Below are positions 19,720 to 28,742 of a stretch of 64,000 nt of DNA, piece by piece. The stretch is taken from positions 1-64,000 of the forward strand of contig NZ_JAAGWK010000002.1 of the NCBI RefSeq assembly GCF_010685995.1. The letters run 5' to 3'. The notes beneath the pieces were generated by a model. That model saw nothing but the letters and a program-made list of their open reading frames with translations, was not told the origin of the DNA and made no database searches. A program made the translations under genes and the position numbers. How positions within the stretch are numbered: the stretch's first letter is position 1; each line of letters starts with the position of its first letter. Origin of the DNA: Goekera deserti (GTDB taxonomy: Bacteria; Actinomycetota; Actinomycetes; Mycobacteriales; Geodermatophilaceae).

Positions 19720-20921
19720 CCGTCCCGACCCCCGCCGTCCCCCGGACGGCGCTGCTCGTCGACGCGCTCAGCAACAACGGCGCCGTGCAGATCACCATCG
19801 GGCTGGCCCGGCGCTGGGCCCCGGCCGGTGCCCGCCTCGGCGTGCTCCGGCAGCCCACCGGCGCCGGGTTGCCCACGCCGGGGGTGGACGTGGTCCCGCT
19901 CATGCCCCCCGGCACCCCGCTGCACCGGGGTCTGCCGCGGGTGCTCACCCGGCTCGTCCGGCTCTCCCGCGGGTCGCAGGTGGTGCTCGTCGGCTCCGAG
20001 ATCGGCCCGGCCCTGCTGCTGGGCTTCCTCGGCGCCCGGCTCGCGCGCCGACACGTCGTCGTCGCTGTGCACGCCGACCTCGGTCAGGCGCTGCGCGAGT
20101 GGATGCCCCCGCGCACGCACGGGCTGCACCGCTGGGTGCACGGCCACGTGGACGGCGCCATCTGCGTCTCCCCCGGCCTGGTCGAGGAGCTGGTCGGCAA
20201 CGGCCTGCCCGCGGAGCGCATCTGGGTGGTCCGCAACGGGATCGACACGGCGGCGATCGCCCGGGCGGCAGCGACCGCCACCGATCCGGCGCCCGCCGAC
20301 GTGCCGGTGGTGGTGGCCACCGGCCGGCTGGCGGCGCAGAAGGGCCACGACCTGCTGCTGCGCGCCCACGCCCGGCTGGTCGCCGACCACCCGCACCGCG
20401 TGCGGCTGCTCAACGACGGACCCGACCTGGCCGGGCTGCAGGCACTGGCGGCCGAGCTGGGGGTCACCGGCTCCGTCGAGTTCGCCGGTGCCGTGCCCCC
20501 GCTGCCCAGCGTCTCCCGGGCGGACCTGTTCTGCCTGCCCTCCCGGCACGAGGGGCTCCCGCTGGCCCTGCTGGAGGCGGTGTCCCTGGGCGTGCCGGTG
20601 ATCGCGGCCGACTGCTCGCAGGGCGTGCGGGACGCGCTGGACGGCGGCCGGGTCGGCGCGCTGGTCCCGGTGGAGGACGTCGACGCGCTGACCGAGGCGC
20701 TGCGCCGGCATCTGACCGACCCGGCCGACCTGCGCGCCCGGGCCGGCCACGGGCCGGCGCACGCCCGGGCCTTCGACGTCGAGGTGATGACCGCCGGGTG
20801 GGCGGCCGCCCTGGCCGACGTCGTCTCCCGCCCCCGGCGCCCGCTGTGGGCGTCCCGGAACGGTGGGGTCCGCGCCGGGGTGCTCAGCCGGCTGCGTAGA
20901 AGGACCGCACCCCGTCGATGA
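19716..20921 (+). CDS. Glycosyltransferase family 4 protein
   Basis: A 401-residue GT-B glycosyltransferase. The N-terminal half has the acceptor-side fold (LLVDALSNNGAVQITIGLARRW); the C-terminal half has the GT4 nucleotide-sugar site: VVVATGRLAAQKGHDLLLRAH, VEFAGAVP, and the glutamate motif LPSRHEGLPLALLEAVSLGVPVI. A short basic tail ends the protein. The GTG overlaps the DUF6104 stop. The last 38 nt run into the 3' end of the convergent aminotransferase gene. Donor and acceptor are unknown; a role in surface sugar assembly fits the adjacent DegT aminotransferase. Confidence 0.88.
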   Translation: MTVPTPAVPRTALLVDALSNNGAVQITIGLARRWAPAGARLGVLRQPTGAGLPTPGVDVVPLMPPGTPLHRGLPRVLTRLVRLSRGSQVVLVGSEIGPALLLGFLGARLARRHVVVAVHADLGQALREWMPPRTHGLHRWVHGHVDGAICVSPGLVEELVGNGLPAERIWVVRNGIDTAAIARAAATATDPAPADVPVVVATGRLAAQKGHDLLLRAHARLVADHPHRVRLLNDGPDLAGLQALAAELGVTGSVEFAGAVPPLPSVSRADLFCLPSRHEGLPLALLEAVSLGVPVIAADCSQGVRDALDGGRVGALVPVEDVDALTEALRRHLTDPADLRARAGHGPAHARAFDVEVMTAGWAAALADVVSRPRRPLWASRNGGVRAGVLSRLRRRTAPRR

Positions 20922-22035
20922 CCTGCTCGAGCACCTCGGGCGTCATGTAGGGGTGCAGCGGCAGCGTGAGCACCTCACCGGCTGCCTGCTCGGTGACCGA
21001 CAGGTCACCGCGGCGGCTGTCGGCGTAGAAGCTGAACTCGTGCGCGCCCAGGAAGTGGATGCCGGTGGACACGCCCCGGGCCGACAGGTGGGCCGCCAGG
21101 TCGGCGCGCCGGCCGTCGGCCACGCGCAGCACGTAGATGTACGGCGCGATGTCCTTCCAGTCGGTGTCGAACAACCGCAGACCCTCGATGTCGGCGAAGG
21201 CCTGGTCGTAGGTCCGGCAGTAGGTCTGCCGGTTGAGCACGAACTCGTCGACCATCGCCAGCTGCGCCAGGCCGATCGCGGCCGGGACCGACCCCAGGTG
21301 GCAGCGGTACCCCTGCCGGACGACGTCGAAGTCCCAGTTCCGCTGGTTGCGGTAGCGGGCGTCCGTGTCGGCGTCGATGCCGAGGTGGCGCAGCTCGTGG
21401 AGGGCCTGCACGTCGCGCTCGTCCGGGGTGATCACCGCCCCGCCCTCCAGCGTGGTGATGGTCTTGACCGGCCCGAAGCTGAAGCAGGTGATGTCACCGA
21501 AGGACCCCACCGGCCGACCCTTGCTGGACGAGCCGAAGGCGTGCGCGGCGTCCTCCAGCACGCGCAGGTCGTGCTCCCGGGCGATGTCCATGAGCTCGTC
21601 GAGCTGGCACGGGATGCCCAGGTAGTCGACGGCCAGGACGGCCCGGGTCCGGTCGGTGATCAGCTCGCGCACCCGTGCCGGGTCGATGGACAGGTTGTCC
21701 GGCTCCACGTCGCAGAACACGATCGACGCCCCGGTCCGGCTGATCGCCTGGTGGCCGGCGACGTAGGTGAACGACGGGCAGATGACCTCGTCACCCGGGC
21801 CCAGGCCGATGAGCCGGGCCGCGATGTGCAGCGCCTCGGTGCAGGAGTTCGTGGAGACGGCCCGCCGGCCGTCGAGCAGCAGCCGTGCCTCCAGGGCCTG
21901 CTCGAACTCGCGGGTCAGCGCGCCCATGCCCAGCCAGCCGACCTCCAGCGCCTTCCGCGCGGCCTCCTGCACCTCGACACCGAGGTAGGGCCGGTAGACC
22001 GGCACCTTCGGTGGGACCCCGACTGCACCCGACAT
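20884..22035 (-). CDS. DegT/DnrJ/EryC1/StrS family sugar aminotransferase
   Basis: A 383-residue PLP enzyme that transfers an amino group to a nucleotide keto-sugar. Visible are the N-terminal VYRPYLGVEVQEAARKAL, the substrate/PLP segment STNSCTEALHIAARL, VICPSFTYVAGHQAI, the acidic VLEDAAHAFGS and the Schiff-base lysine in FSFGPVKTITTLEGGAVIT (canonical families have HP-K in this place; here GPVK). ATG at 22035 has an AAGGG site. It is convergent with, and overlaps, the glycosyltransferase by 38 nt, and is close to an RmlC-like epimerase gene, hinting at amino-deoxysugar metabolism. Confidence 0.92.
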   Translation of the reverse strand: MSGAVGVPPKVPVYRPYLGVEVQEAARKALEVGWLGMGALTREFEQALEARLLLDGRRAVSTNSCTEALHIAARLIGLGPGDEVICPSFTYVAGHQAISRTGASIVFCDVEPDNLSIDPARVRELITDRTRAVLAVDYLGIPCQLDELMDIAREHDLRVLEDAAHAFGSSSKGRPVGSFGDITCFSFGPVKTITTLEGGAVITPDERDVQALHELRHLGIDADTDARYRNQRNWDFDVVRQGYRCHLGSVPAAIGLAQLAMVDEFVLNRQTYCRTYDQAFADIEGLRLFDTDWKDIAPYIYVLRVADGRRADLAAHLSARGVSTGIHFLGAHEFSFYADSRRGDLSVTEQAAGEVLTLPLHPYMTPEVLEQVIDGVRSFYAAG

Positions 22036-22259
22036 GGACGACCCTTCGGCACGACGACACGGACCTGCGCGGAGCGCACGACGACACGGCTCCTGACCGG
22101 GACGGACCCGGTCGAGCGCGACTGTAGGCCGGGAAAGCGCACGTGGGACCGCGTGTCCCCTGATCGTGTGTCCGTCGTGGCGGTGGTCACGCTGCGACAC
22201 GACGGGTGCCCGCCGGGCACGTCCCACGGTCCGGCACCAGCGCACCGCACGCTCGGTGG

Positions 22260-22973
22260 GTGCTCGGTCACTCCCACGCGCTCTCCGGTCTCGCCGTCGG
22301 CGCCGCCACCCTGCCCTGGGCCCCCGTGCAGGGCGCCGTCGCCCAGGTCGCCTGGGTGTCCGCCGTCGGCGGGTTCTCGATGCTGCCGGACCTGGACCAG
22401 CACGGCTCGACGATCTCCCGCATGTGGGGACCGCTGACCGACGTGCCGTCCCGCGCGGTCGGTGCGGTCGCCGGTGGGCACCGTTGGGGCACCCACGACG
22501 CCCTGCTCGCCCCCGTGGTGTTCGGCCTGGTGGCGCTGGCGGCCAGCGGCGCCTGGTGGTCCAGCCTGCTGCTGCTCGCCCTGGCCGTCGGGCTCGCCCT
22601 GCGGGCGCTGCACTTCGTGATCCCCGGCCGCGCGGAGAACACGGTCATCGGCAACCTGGCGCTGTCCTGGGGCAGCGCGTGGCTGCTGCTGGAGCACAGC
22701 CCGAACCCGGCGTGGCTGCCCTGGGCCGTGGCGGTCGGCGTACTGGCGCACATCGCCGGCGACGCGCTCACCACGGCCGGCGTGCCGGTGCCGCTGGTCT
22801 GGCTGGTCCGGCGGTGCCGGCTGGCGATCAGCCCGATGCGCACCGGTGCCCGGCTGGAGACCGCGGTGCTGGCACCGGCGTTCCTGGTCGCCACGCTGGC
22901 CCTGCTCTACGTGAACACGCCCGCCGGGGCCGCGCTCACCCCCGTCGTGGAGATGATCGACGGGCTCGGCTGA
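22260..22973 (+). CDS. Membrane-bound metal-dependent hydrolase (YdjM/DUF457 family)
   Basis: An integral membrane protein of about 237 residues. It starts with the conserved HSHALSGLAVGAA and has the metal-site motif FSMLPDLDQHGST, a GGHRWGTHDALLAP histidine segment and AHIAGDALTTAGVPVPLVW, all typical of the YdjM family, with four to five hydrophobic helices. The physiological substrate of the family is unknown. The GTG at 22260 gives the family N-terminus; a longer frame from 22206 exists. It is divergent from the aminotransferase across a 224-bp gap in which I see no further gene. Confidence 0.8.
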   Translation: MLGHSHALSGLAVGAATLPWAPVQGAVAQVAWVSAVGGFSMLPDLDQHGSTISRMWGPLTDVPSRAVGAVAGGHRWGTHDALLAPVVFGLVALAASGAWWSSLLLLALAVGLALRALHFVIPGRAENTVIGNLALSWGSAWLLLEHSPNPAWLPWAVAVGVLAHIAGDALTTAGVPVPLVWLVRRCRLAISPMRTGARLETAVLAPAFLVATLALLYVNTPAGAALTPVVEMIDGLG

Positions 22974-22981
22974 GCCGCGCA

Positions 22982-23009
22982 CCGGGGGTGCAGCGGACCG
23001 CACCCCCGG
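22982..23009. terminator. Bidirectional terminator hairpin
   Basis: CCGGGGGTGC and GCACCCCCGG form a perfect 10-bp stem with an 8-nt loop between the convergent membrane hydrolase and malic enzyme genes. Confidence 0.75.
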
Positions 23010-23015
23010 CAGGGC

Positions 23016-24191
23016 TCAGCGGGTGATGCCCTGCTCCCGCGCGCAGGCGGCGACGGCCTCGGCCACCGCGGTGGCGACCCGGCGGTCCAGCGGGCTGGGC
23101 ACCACGTAGTCGGCCCGCACCTCGTCCCCGACCACGTCGGCGATGGCGGCCGCCGCGGCGAGCTTCATCTCCTCGGTGATCGCGGTGGCACCGGCGTCGA
23201 TGGCGCCCCGGAAGACGCCGGGGAACGCCAGCACGTTGTTGATCTGGTTCGGCTCGCCACTGCGGCCGGTGGCGACGACGGCGGCGTACCGGGCGGCCAT
23301 CACGGGGTCCACCTCGGGCACCGGGTTGGCCAGCGAGAAGACGATGCAGTCCGGTGCCATCGCGGCGATCGCCGACTCGGGCACCGAGCCGCCGGAGAGC
23401 CCCAGGTACACGTCGGCCCCGGCCAGCGCCTCCACCATGCTGCCCGCGTGCCCGGCCCGGTTGGTGTGCTCTGCCACCCACTGCTTGATCTCGGTCAGCC
23501 CCGTGCGACCGGTGTGCAGCACGCCCTGGGAGTCGGCGACGGCGATGTCGCCCACGCCCGCCTCCAGCAGGATCTTGGCGCAGGCCACCCCGGCGGCGCC
23601 GGCGCCGGAGACCACCACCCGCAGGTCGCCCAGCGGCCGGCCGACCACCCGCGCGGCGTTCCGCAGCGCCGCCAGGACGACGATCGCCGTGCCGTGCTGG
23701 TCGTCGTGCATGACCGGGATGTCCAGCCGCTCCCGCAACCGGGCCTCGATCTCGAAGCAGCGGGGGGCGCTGATGTCCTCCAGGTTCACCCCGCCGAAGG
23801 AGGGCGCCATGGCCACGACGGTCTCGACGATCGCGTCGACGTCGGTGGTGGCCAGCACGATGGGCACCCCGGAGAGCCCGCCGAACTCGCTGAACAGGCA
23901 GGCCTTGCCCTCCATCACCGGCAGCGAGGCGACGGGGCCGATGTCACCGAGGCCCAGCACCGCCGTCCCGTCGGAGACGATCGCCACCGCCCGGGGTGCC
24001 CAGGTGTAGTCCCGGGCCAGGTCGGGCTCGGCGGCGATGGCGCTGGACACCCGGGCCACGCCGGGGGTGTACGTGAGGGCGAGGTCGGCCAGCGAGGTGA
24101 TCGACCGGGTCGGCCGTACCGTCAGCTTGCCGCCCGCGTGCACCGCGAAGGCGGGGTCGTCGGCGAACCTGTCCGCGTGCTGGGAGCTCAT
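23016..24191 (-). CDS. NAD(P)-dependent malic enzyme
   Basis: Oxidatively decarboxylates malate to pyruvate, linking the TCA cycle to pyruvate and NAD(P)H supply. The 391 residues match the short bacterial form without a phosphotransacetylase domain. Motifs: LALTYTPGVARVSSAIA, the acidic metal site VNLEDISAPRCFEIEARL, VMHDDQHGTAIV, and the Rossmann motif VVVSGAGAAGVACAKILLEAG, then SLANPVPEV. ATG at 24191 is preceded by TACAGT 9 nt upstream, suggesting a very short leader. Cofactor preference cannot be read with confidence. Confidence 0.95.
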   Translation of the reverse strand: MSSQHADRFADDPAFAVHAGGKLTVRPTRSITSLADLALTYTPGVARVSSAIAAEPDLARDYTWAPRAVAIVSDGTAVLGLGDIGPVASLPVMEGKACLFSEFGGLSGVPIVLATTDVDAIVETVVAMAPSFGGVNLEDISAPRCFEIEARLRERLDIPVMHDDQHGTAIVVLAALRNAARVVGRPLGDLRVVVSGAGAAGVACAKILLEAGVGDIAVADSQGVLHTGRTGLTEIKQWVAEHTNRAGHAGSMVEALAGADVYLGLSGGSVPESAIAAMAPDCIVFSLANPVPEVDPVMAARYAAVVATGRSGEPNQINNVLAFPGVFRGAIDAGATAITEEMKLAAAAAIADVVGDEVRADYVVPSPLDRRVATAVAEAVAACAREQGITR

Positions 24192-24245
24192 GGGACGGGG
24201 ACTGTAGTGCCCGTCCCGACGCGCACAGCCCGGTGTGGGCGCAGC

Positions 24246-24251
24246 TAGCGT
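24246..24251 (+). promoter_or_regulatory. Putative -10 box TAGCGT for leaderless epimerase gene
   Basis: TAGCGT ends exactly 7 nt before the GTG at 24259, and no Shine-Dalgarno sequence precedes that codon. Confidence 0.5.
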
Positions 24252-24258
24252 GTGACCT

Positions 24259-24873
24259 GTGCAGATCCGCGAGCTCGCCGTCCCTGACAGCTACGTCCTG
24301 GACCTGGTGCCGCACGGTGACCGGCGGGGCCGCTTCACCGAGTGGTACCGCGCCGACGTGCTGGCCGGGGCGCTCGGGCACGAGCTGCGGCTGGCCCAGG
24401 CCAACCACAGCGTGAGCGCCCGCGGCACCCTGCGCGGCGTCCACTTCGCCCTGGTGCCGCCCGGACAGGCCAAGTACGTCTACTGCCCGGCCGGCCGGGT
24501 GCTGGACGTCGTCGTCGACATCCGGGTGGGGTCGCCGACCTTCGGCGCGCACGACGCCGTGCTGCTGGACAGCGAGCAGCCGCGGGCGGTGTACCTGTCC
24601 GAGGGCCTCGGCCACGGCTTCGTCGCCCTGGAGGACGACAGCTCGGTCACCTACCTGGTGTCCGCCGGCTACTCCCCCGGCCGCGAGTTCGGCATCGACC
24701 CGATGGACCCCGACCTCGCCCTGCCCTGGCCGGCCGACCTGGAGTTCGAGCTGTCGGCCAAGGACACCGAGGCGCCGACCCTCGCCCAGGCGCGCGAGCA
24801 GGGCCTGCTGCCGACGATCGAGCAGTGCCGGGCGCACTACGCGACGCTGGGCCCGGGGTCGCCGTCGTCCTGA
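24259..24873 (+). CDS. dTDP-4-dehydrorhamnose 3,5-epimerase (RmlC-like)
   Basis: A 204-residue cupin epimerase of deoxysugar-nucleotide synthesis. The diagnostic stretch is NHSVSARGTLRGVHFALVP with the catalytic His in GVHF, followed by KYVYCPAGRVLDVVVDIRVGSPTFG and the GLGHGFVALEDDSSVTYLVS tyrosine region. It could be RmlC itself or an EvaD-type epimerase; no rmlA, B or D is visible in the window. The gene appears leaderless. Its last 37 nt overlap the 3' end of the convergent sodX. Confidence 0.88.
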   Translation: MQIRELAVPDSYVLDLVPHGDRRGRFTEWYRADVLAGALGHELRLAQANHSVSARGTLRGVHFALVPPGQAKYVYCPAGRVLDVVVDIRVGSPTFGAHDAVLLDSEQPRAVYLSEGLGHGFVALEDDSSVTYLVSAGYSPGREFGIDPMDPDLALPWPADLEFELSAKDTEAPTLAQAREQGLLPTIEQCRAHYATLGPGSPSS

Positions 24874-25241
24874 GCGGTGTCCGGGCGCGGGCCGAGCCGG
24901 CCCGGCCGCGGCGACAGCCGCAGCACCACCCGGCCGACGACGACGGCGACGCCGAAGCTGCGGCTGTCGTCGGTGACGAACGGGTTGTCGCCCTCCACCC
25001 AGTGCCCGCCGGGCACGAGCCGGCGCACCCGCTTGACCACCAGCAGCTCCGGGCGCGCCGGGAACCGGGCGAGCACGACGTCCCCGGGCCGGGCGCGGCG
25101 GGAGCGGCGCACCAGCAGCCGGTCGCCGGAGCGCACCGTCGGGGACATGGACGGCCCCGTCACCCGGGCCAGGACGAACGGGGTGCCCAGGTGCCGCAGG
25201 TCACGGTCGGGCTGCCCGCTCGACGGGTCGTGTCTGATCAC
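24837..25241 (-). CDS. sodX: Nickel-type superoxide dismutase maturation protease
   Basis: A 134-residue S26-type (signal peptidase I-like) serine protease that trims the SodN N-terminal propeptide. The catalytic serine is S31 in TGPSMSPT and the lysine is K70 in LVVKRV; the WVEGDNPFVTDDSRSFG box that follows is shared with LepB. There is no N-terminal membrane helix, as expected for SodX. The GTG at 25241 begins 50 nt from the divergently transcribed sodN, its presumed substrate. Confidence 0.92.
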   Translation of the reverse strand: MIRHDPSSGQPDRDLRHLGTPFVLARVTGPSMSPTVRSGDRLLVRRSRRARPGDVVLARFPARPELLVVKRVRRLVPGGHWVEGDNPFVTDDSRSFGVAVVVGRVVLRLSPRPGRLGPRPDTAQDDGDPGPSVA

Positions 25242-25291
25242 CGCGGGTAGGGTCGCAGACGATCCACCCACGCGAACCGGAGGGACACACC

Positions 25292-25690
25292 ATGCGTCTG
25301 CGCATGTTCTCCGCCGTGGAGGCAACCGCGCACTGCGACCTCCCCTGCGGCGTCTACGACCCGGCCCAGGCCCGCATCGAGGCCGAATCGGTCAAGGCCA
25401 TCCAGGAGAAGTACCAGGGCAACGAGGACCCGGTCTTCCGTACGCGCGCGATCCTGATCAAGGAGCAGCGGGCCGACCTGGTCAAGCACCACCTGTGGGT
25501 GCTCTGGACCGACTACTTCAAGCCCCCGCACTTCGAGAAGTACCCCGAGCTGCACGAGCTCTTCAACAAGGCGACCAAGCAGGCCGGCGCTGCCGGCGGC
25601 AAGGGCAGCATGGACCCCGCCGAGGGCCAGAAGCTGCTGGACTACATCGCCCAGATCGACAAGATCTTCTGGGAGACGAAGGCCGCCTGA
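25292..25690 (+). CDS. sodN: Nickel superoxide dismutase
   Basis: SodN destroys superoxide in the cytoplasm with a Ni centre. The 132-residue precursor has a 13-residue propeptide ending in ATA, then the nickel hook HCDLPCGVYDP starting at H14; His1, Cys2 and Cys6 of the mature protein bind Ni. The rest matches the four-helix family (YFKPPHFEKYPELHELFN, QKLLDYIAQIDKIFWETK). The start ATG has CCGGAGGGA upstream and a TAGGGT -10-like box lies at 25248-25253 inside the 50-bp divergent gap. Nickel-dependent Fur-type control is usual but I cannot recognise an operator. Confidence 0.98.
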   Translation: MRLRMFSAVEATAHCDLPCGVYDPAQARIEAESVKAIQEKYQGNEDPVFRTRAILIKEQRADLVKHHLWVLWTDYFKPPHFEKYPELHELFNKATKQAGAAGGKGSMDPAEGQKLLDYIAQIDKIFWETKAA

Positions 25691-25720
25691 CAGCGGGTCC
25701 ACCGCCCCGCAGGGCCAGAC

Positions 25721-25756
25721 CGGTGCCGGGCCACCCTCGTGGGTGGCCCGGCACCG
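25721..25756 (+). terminator. Strong hairpin terminator after sodN
   Basis: A perfect 16-bp stem (arms beginning CGGTGCCGGG and ending CCCGGCACCG) with a TCGT tetraloop, starting 31 nt after the sodN stop. Confidence 0.8.
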
Positions 25757-25843
25757 TCGTGTCCGGGCCCGGCGCCTCCCGCTGACCTGCCGGCCCCGCA
25801 CGCAGCGCAGGCACCCGGCGACGGCCGGTACCGTCGGGGGACG

Positions 25844-26509
25844 ATGCGCATCGACCGGGCCGGCTGGCCCTTCATCACCGTGCCCCTGGCCCCGGCGGCC
25901 CTGCTCGGCGTCCTCGGCCGGGCCGGTGGCCGCCGGTGGGCCCGTCTGGCGAGCTGGCCGCTGGTGGGCCTGTCGGCCTACATGGCGCTGTTCTTCCGCG
26001 ACCCGGACCGCCGCTGCGACACCAGCCCCCCGGCCGTCCAGGACGTGCTCGCCCCCGCCGACGGCGTGGTGATGGTCGCCGGCGAGCCGCAGGAGGGCGT
26101 GGCACCCCCGGGCGAGTGGCAGCAGGTCAGCGTCTTCCTGTCCGTGGTCGACGTGCACGTCAACCGCTCCCCGTACCGCGGGGAGGTGGTGGAGAGCTCC
26201 TACCGGCGCGGCAGTTTCCTGGCCGCGTACCGCAAGGAGAGCGCGCACCGCAACGAGCGCAGCGAGATCTGGCTGCGCGACGGCGACCGGGTCGTCGTGT
26301 TCCGGCAGGTCGTCGGGGTGCTCGCCCGGCGCATCGTGACCCGCACCGGGCCCGGCCGCACGCTGGCCACCGGTGAGCGGATGGGCCTGATGAAGTTCGG
26401 CTCCCGGATGGACGTGTTCGTGCCCCGGGAATGTACGGTCACCGTCACCACCGGGCAGCGGGTCCGGGGTGGCGAGACCGTCATCGCCCGCTGGCCCCAG
26501 GGCAGCTGA
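25844..26509 (+). CDS. psd: Phosphatidylserine decarboxylase
   Basis: Converts phosphatidylserine to phosphatidylethanolamine at the membrane. The 221-residue protein is of the short (archaeal-type) form with two N-terminal hydrophobic segments, LAPADGVVMVA, the VFLSVVDVHVNRSPYRG core and the self-cleavage motif KFGSRMDVF, where cleavage before the serine yields the pyruvoyl group. The pssA gene follows after 14 nt, so the pair forms a PE synthesis operon. ATG at 25844 is preceded by TACCGT 9 nt upstream. Confidence 0.95.
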   Translation: MRIDRAGWPFITVPLAPAALLGVLGRAGGRRWARLASWPLVGLSAYMALFFRDPDRRCDTSPPAVQDVLAPADGVVMVAGEPQEGVAPPGEWQQVSVFLSVVDVHVNRSPYRGEVVESSYRRGSFLAAYRKESAHRNERSEIWLRDGDRVVVFRQVVGVLARRIVTRTGPGRTLATGERMGLMKFGSRMDVFVPRECTVTVTTGQRVRGGETVIARWPQGS

Positions 26510-26523
26510 GGGAGACCGGTCAG

Positions 26524-27315
26524 ATGCGCCGGACCACCACGGTCGAGTTCGTACGCGGGTCGGTCCGTGGCTCCCGCCGCCGCGCGGTGTCCACGCTGCC
26601 CAGCCTGTTCACGCTGGCCAACATGTTCTGCGGCTTCGCCGCGATCCTGGTGTCCATCCGCGGCGCCCACGAGACCGCCGCGGTGCTCATCGGCGCCTCG
26701 GTGGTCTTCGACATCGCCGACGGCGCGGTGGCCCGGCTGGTCGGCGCCGTGTCGCCCTTCGGCCTGCAGTTCGACTCCCTGGCCGACCTGGTCTCCTTCG
26801 GGCTGGCGCCGGCGCTGCTGGCCTTCACGCTGTTCTCCGAGGGCCGCGACGAGTACGACCCGCTGGGCTGGATCGCCTGCTTCCTCTGGCTCGCCTGCGC
26901 CGCGATCCGGCTGGCGCGGTTCAACACGACCGTCGACCCGACCGCCGACAAGCGCTACTTCATCGGGATGCCCAGCCCCGGTGCGGCCGGTGTCGTGCTG
27001 GCGTCGGTCTTCGCCTTCGGTGACCAGATGCAGGGCCGCGACCGGCTGTGGGTGCTGCTGATCGTCGCCGTCCCGGCGCTGCTGATGGTCAGCACCGTGC
27101 GCTTCCGGTCGTTCCGGTCCCTGGTCAGCCCCCGCAGCGGCCGGCCCTACGGCATCATCGCCGCCGCGCTGGTGCTCGCGGTCGGGTTCGCCACGGTCCC
27201 GGTGGTCACCGGCATCGCGATGGCCTACGGGTACCTGTTCGCGCCGGTGCTCGTGCCCCTGGTGTCCCCGCTGGGCCGCCTGGTGCCCACCCGCGTGAAG
27301 GAGCTGCTGACGTGA
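26524..27315 (+). CDS. pssA: CDP-diacylglycerol--serine O-phosphatidyltransferase
   Basis: Makes phosphatidylserine from CDP-diacylglycerol and serine, the substrate for Psd encoded just upstream. The 263-residue membrane protein carries the CDP-alcohol phosphotransferase signature DGAVAR...GLQFDSLAD (about residues 72-94) and six or so hydrophobic segments, the last at AAALVLAVGFATVPVV. ATG at 26524. The stop overlaps the GNAT gene by 4 nt (GTGA). Confidence 0.96.
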   Translation: MRRTTTVEFVRGSVRGSRRRAVSTLPSLFTLANMFCGFAAILVSIRGAHETAAVLIGASVVFDIADGAVARLVGAVSPFGLQFDSLADLVSFGLAPALLAFTLFSEGRDEYDPLGWIACFLWLACAAIRLARFNTTVDPTADKRYFIGMPSPGAAGVVLASVFAFGDQMQGRDRLWVLLIVAVPALLMVSTVRFRSFRSLVSPRSGRPYGIIAAALVLAVGFATVPVVTGIAMAYGYLFAPVLVPLVSPLGRLVPTRVKELLT

Positions 27316-27803
27316 GCGTCCGACCCGCCACCGCTGCCGACGTCCCCGTGCTGGTGGCGATGGTGCGCGAGCTGGCCGCGTACGAGCGGGCCGAGCACGA
27401 GGCCCGGATGACCGAGCAGCAGCTCACCGACGCCCTCACCGGCCCGGACGCCGCGCTGTTCGGCCACGTCGCCGTCGACGCCGCGGGCGAGGTCGTCGGG
27501 TTCGCGCTGTGGTTCCGCACCTTCTCCACCTGGCGGGGCACCCACGGCATCCACCTGGAGGACCTGTACGTGCGTCCCGGGCAGCGCGGCGGCGGGCACG
27601 GCCGGGAGCTGCTGCGCACGCTGGCCGAGGTGTGCGCCGAGCGCGGGTACGCCCGCCTGGAGTGGTCGGTGCTCGACTGGAACGCCCCGTCGATCGGGTT
27701 CTACCGCTCCGTCGGGGCGCAGCCGGTGGACGGCTGGACCGTCTTCCGGCTCACCGACGACGCGCTCACCGGCTTCGCGGCCGACCGCCGCGCCACCGGC
27801 TGA
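27312..27803 (+). CDS. GNAT family N-acetyltransferase
   Basis: A 163-residue acetyltransferase with the GNAT acetyl-CoA site LEDLYVRPGQRGGGHGRELLRTLAE and the motif B region NAPSIGFYRSVGAQPVDGW. The LYV-P and NxxSIxFYRSxGA pattern resembles diamine (spermine/spermidine-type) acetyltransferases, but the substrate cannot be assigned. Translationally coupled to pssA. Confidence 0.85.
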   Translation: MSVRPATAADVPVLVAMVRELAAYERAEHEARMTEQQLTDALTGPDAALFGHVAVDAAGEVVGFALWFRTFSTWRGTHGIHLEDLYVRPGQRGGGHGRELLRTLAEVCAERGYARLEWSVLDWNAPSIGFYRSVGAQPVDGWTVFRLTDDALTGFAADRRATG

Positions 27804-27898
27804 CCCCGGGCGGGCGGGCGGGCGGCGTCCCGGGCAGGCTGGGCACGGACCACCCCGCCGTCGGCGGCGACGGCGGGCACCCCAGGTGAGGAGACGAC

Positions 27899-28681
27899 GT
27901 GACCACCGAACGCAGCGCGCCCGAGTGCTGGCTCACCGACATGGACGGCGTGCTGGTGCACGAGGGCCAGGCCCTGCCCGGCGCGGCGGACTTCCTGCAG
28001 CGCCTGGTCGACCAGAGCCGGCGGTTCCTGGTGCTCACCAACAACTCCATCTTCACCCCGCGCGACCTGGCCGCCCGGCTCACCCACTCCGGGCTGCACG
28101 TGCCGGAGGAGTCGATCTGGACCTCGGCGCTGGCGACGGCTGACTTCCTCGCCTCCCAGCTGCCCGGCGGGTCGGCGTTCGTCGTCGGGGAGGCAGGTCT
28201 CACCACCGCACTGCACGAGGTCGGCTACACGCTCACCGACACCGACCCCGACTACGTGGTGCTCGGCGAGACGCGCACGTACTCCTTCGAGGCGATCACC
28301 CGGGCGATCCGGCTGGTCGAGCGGGGGGCCCGGTTCATCGCGACCAACCCCGACGCCACCGGCCCCTCCCCGGAGGGCTCGCTGCCGGCGACCGGAGCCG
28401 TGGCCGCGCTGATCACCAAGGCCACCGGCGCGGAGCCCTACTTCGTGGGCAAGCCGAACCCGATGATGTTCCGCAGCGCCATGAACCGCATCGAGGCGCA
28501 CTCGGAGAGCACCGTGATGATCGGCGACCGGATGGACACCGACATCGTGGCCGGCATCGAGGCGGGCCTGGACACGATCCTGGTGCTCACCGGCTCCACC
28601 CGCGCCGCGGACGTCACCCGCTTCCCGTTCCGCCCGGGCCGGGTCCTGGACTCCATCGCCGACGTCATCGAGCTCGTCTGA
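27899..28681 (+). CDS. HAD-IIA family hydrolase (NagD-like)
   Basis: A 260-residue phosphatase. Motif I is [10 protein letters not shown] near residue 15, motif II VLTNNS, motif III K in [10 protein letters not shown] and motif [15 protein letters not shown]; the C2-cap layout is that of the NagD/4-nitrophenylphosphatase group, which acts on nucleotide or sugar phosphates. GTG at 27899 has GAGGAG 5 nt upstream. The physiological substrate is not deducible. Confidence 0.9.
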   Translation: MTTERSAPECWLTDMDGVLVHEGQALPGAADFLQRLVDQSRRFLVLTNNSIFTPRDLAARLTHSGLHVPEESIWTSALATADFLASQLPGGSAFVVGEAGLTTALHEVGYTLTDTDPDYVVLGETRTYSFEAITRAIRLVERGARFIATNPDATGPSPEGSLPATGAVAALITKATGAEPYFVGKPNPMMFRSAMNRIEAHSESTVMIGDRMDTDIVAGIEAGLDTILVLTGSTRAADVTRFPFRPGRVLDSIADVIELV

Positions 28682-28684
28682 AGA

Positions 28685-28702
28685 AGGACCCCCGTACCCC
28701 CG
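28685..28702 (+). repeat. 18-bp intergenic repeat, copy 1
   Basis: AGGACCCCCGTACCCCCG beginning 4 nt after the HAD gene stop and running into a terminator hairpin; identical to the copy at 34406-34423. Confidence 0.7.
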
Positions 28703-28724
28703 CCACGGGCACGCTCGTGGCGGG
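28699..28724. terminator. Terminator hairpin between convergent genes
   Basis: CCCGCCACG and CGTGGCGGG form a perfect 9-bp stem with an 8-nt loop, between the HAD gene and the convergent membrane protein gene. It overlaps an 18-bp repeat that recurs at 34406-34423. Confidence 0.7.
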
Positions 28725-28742
28725 ACCCTGCACGGGGCCCGT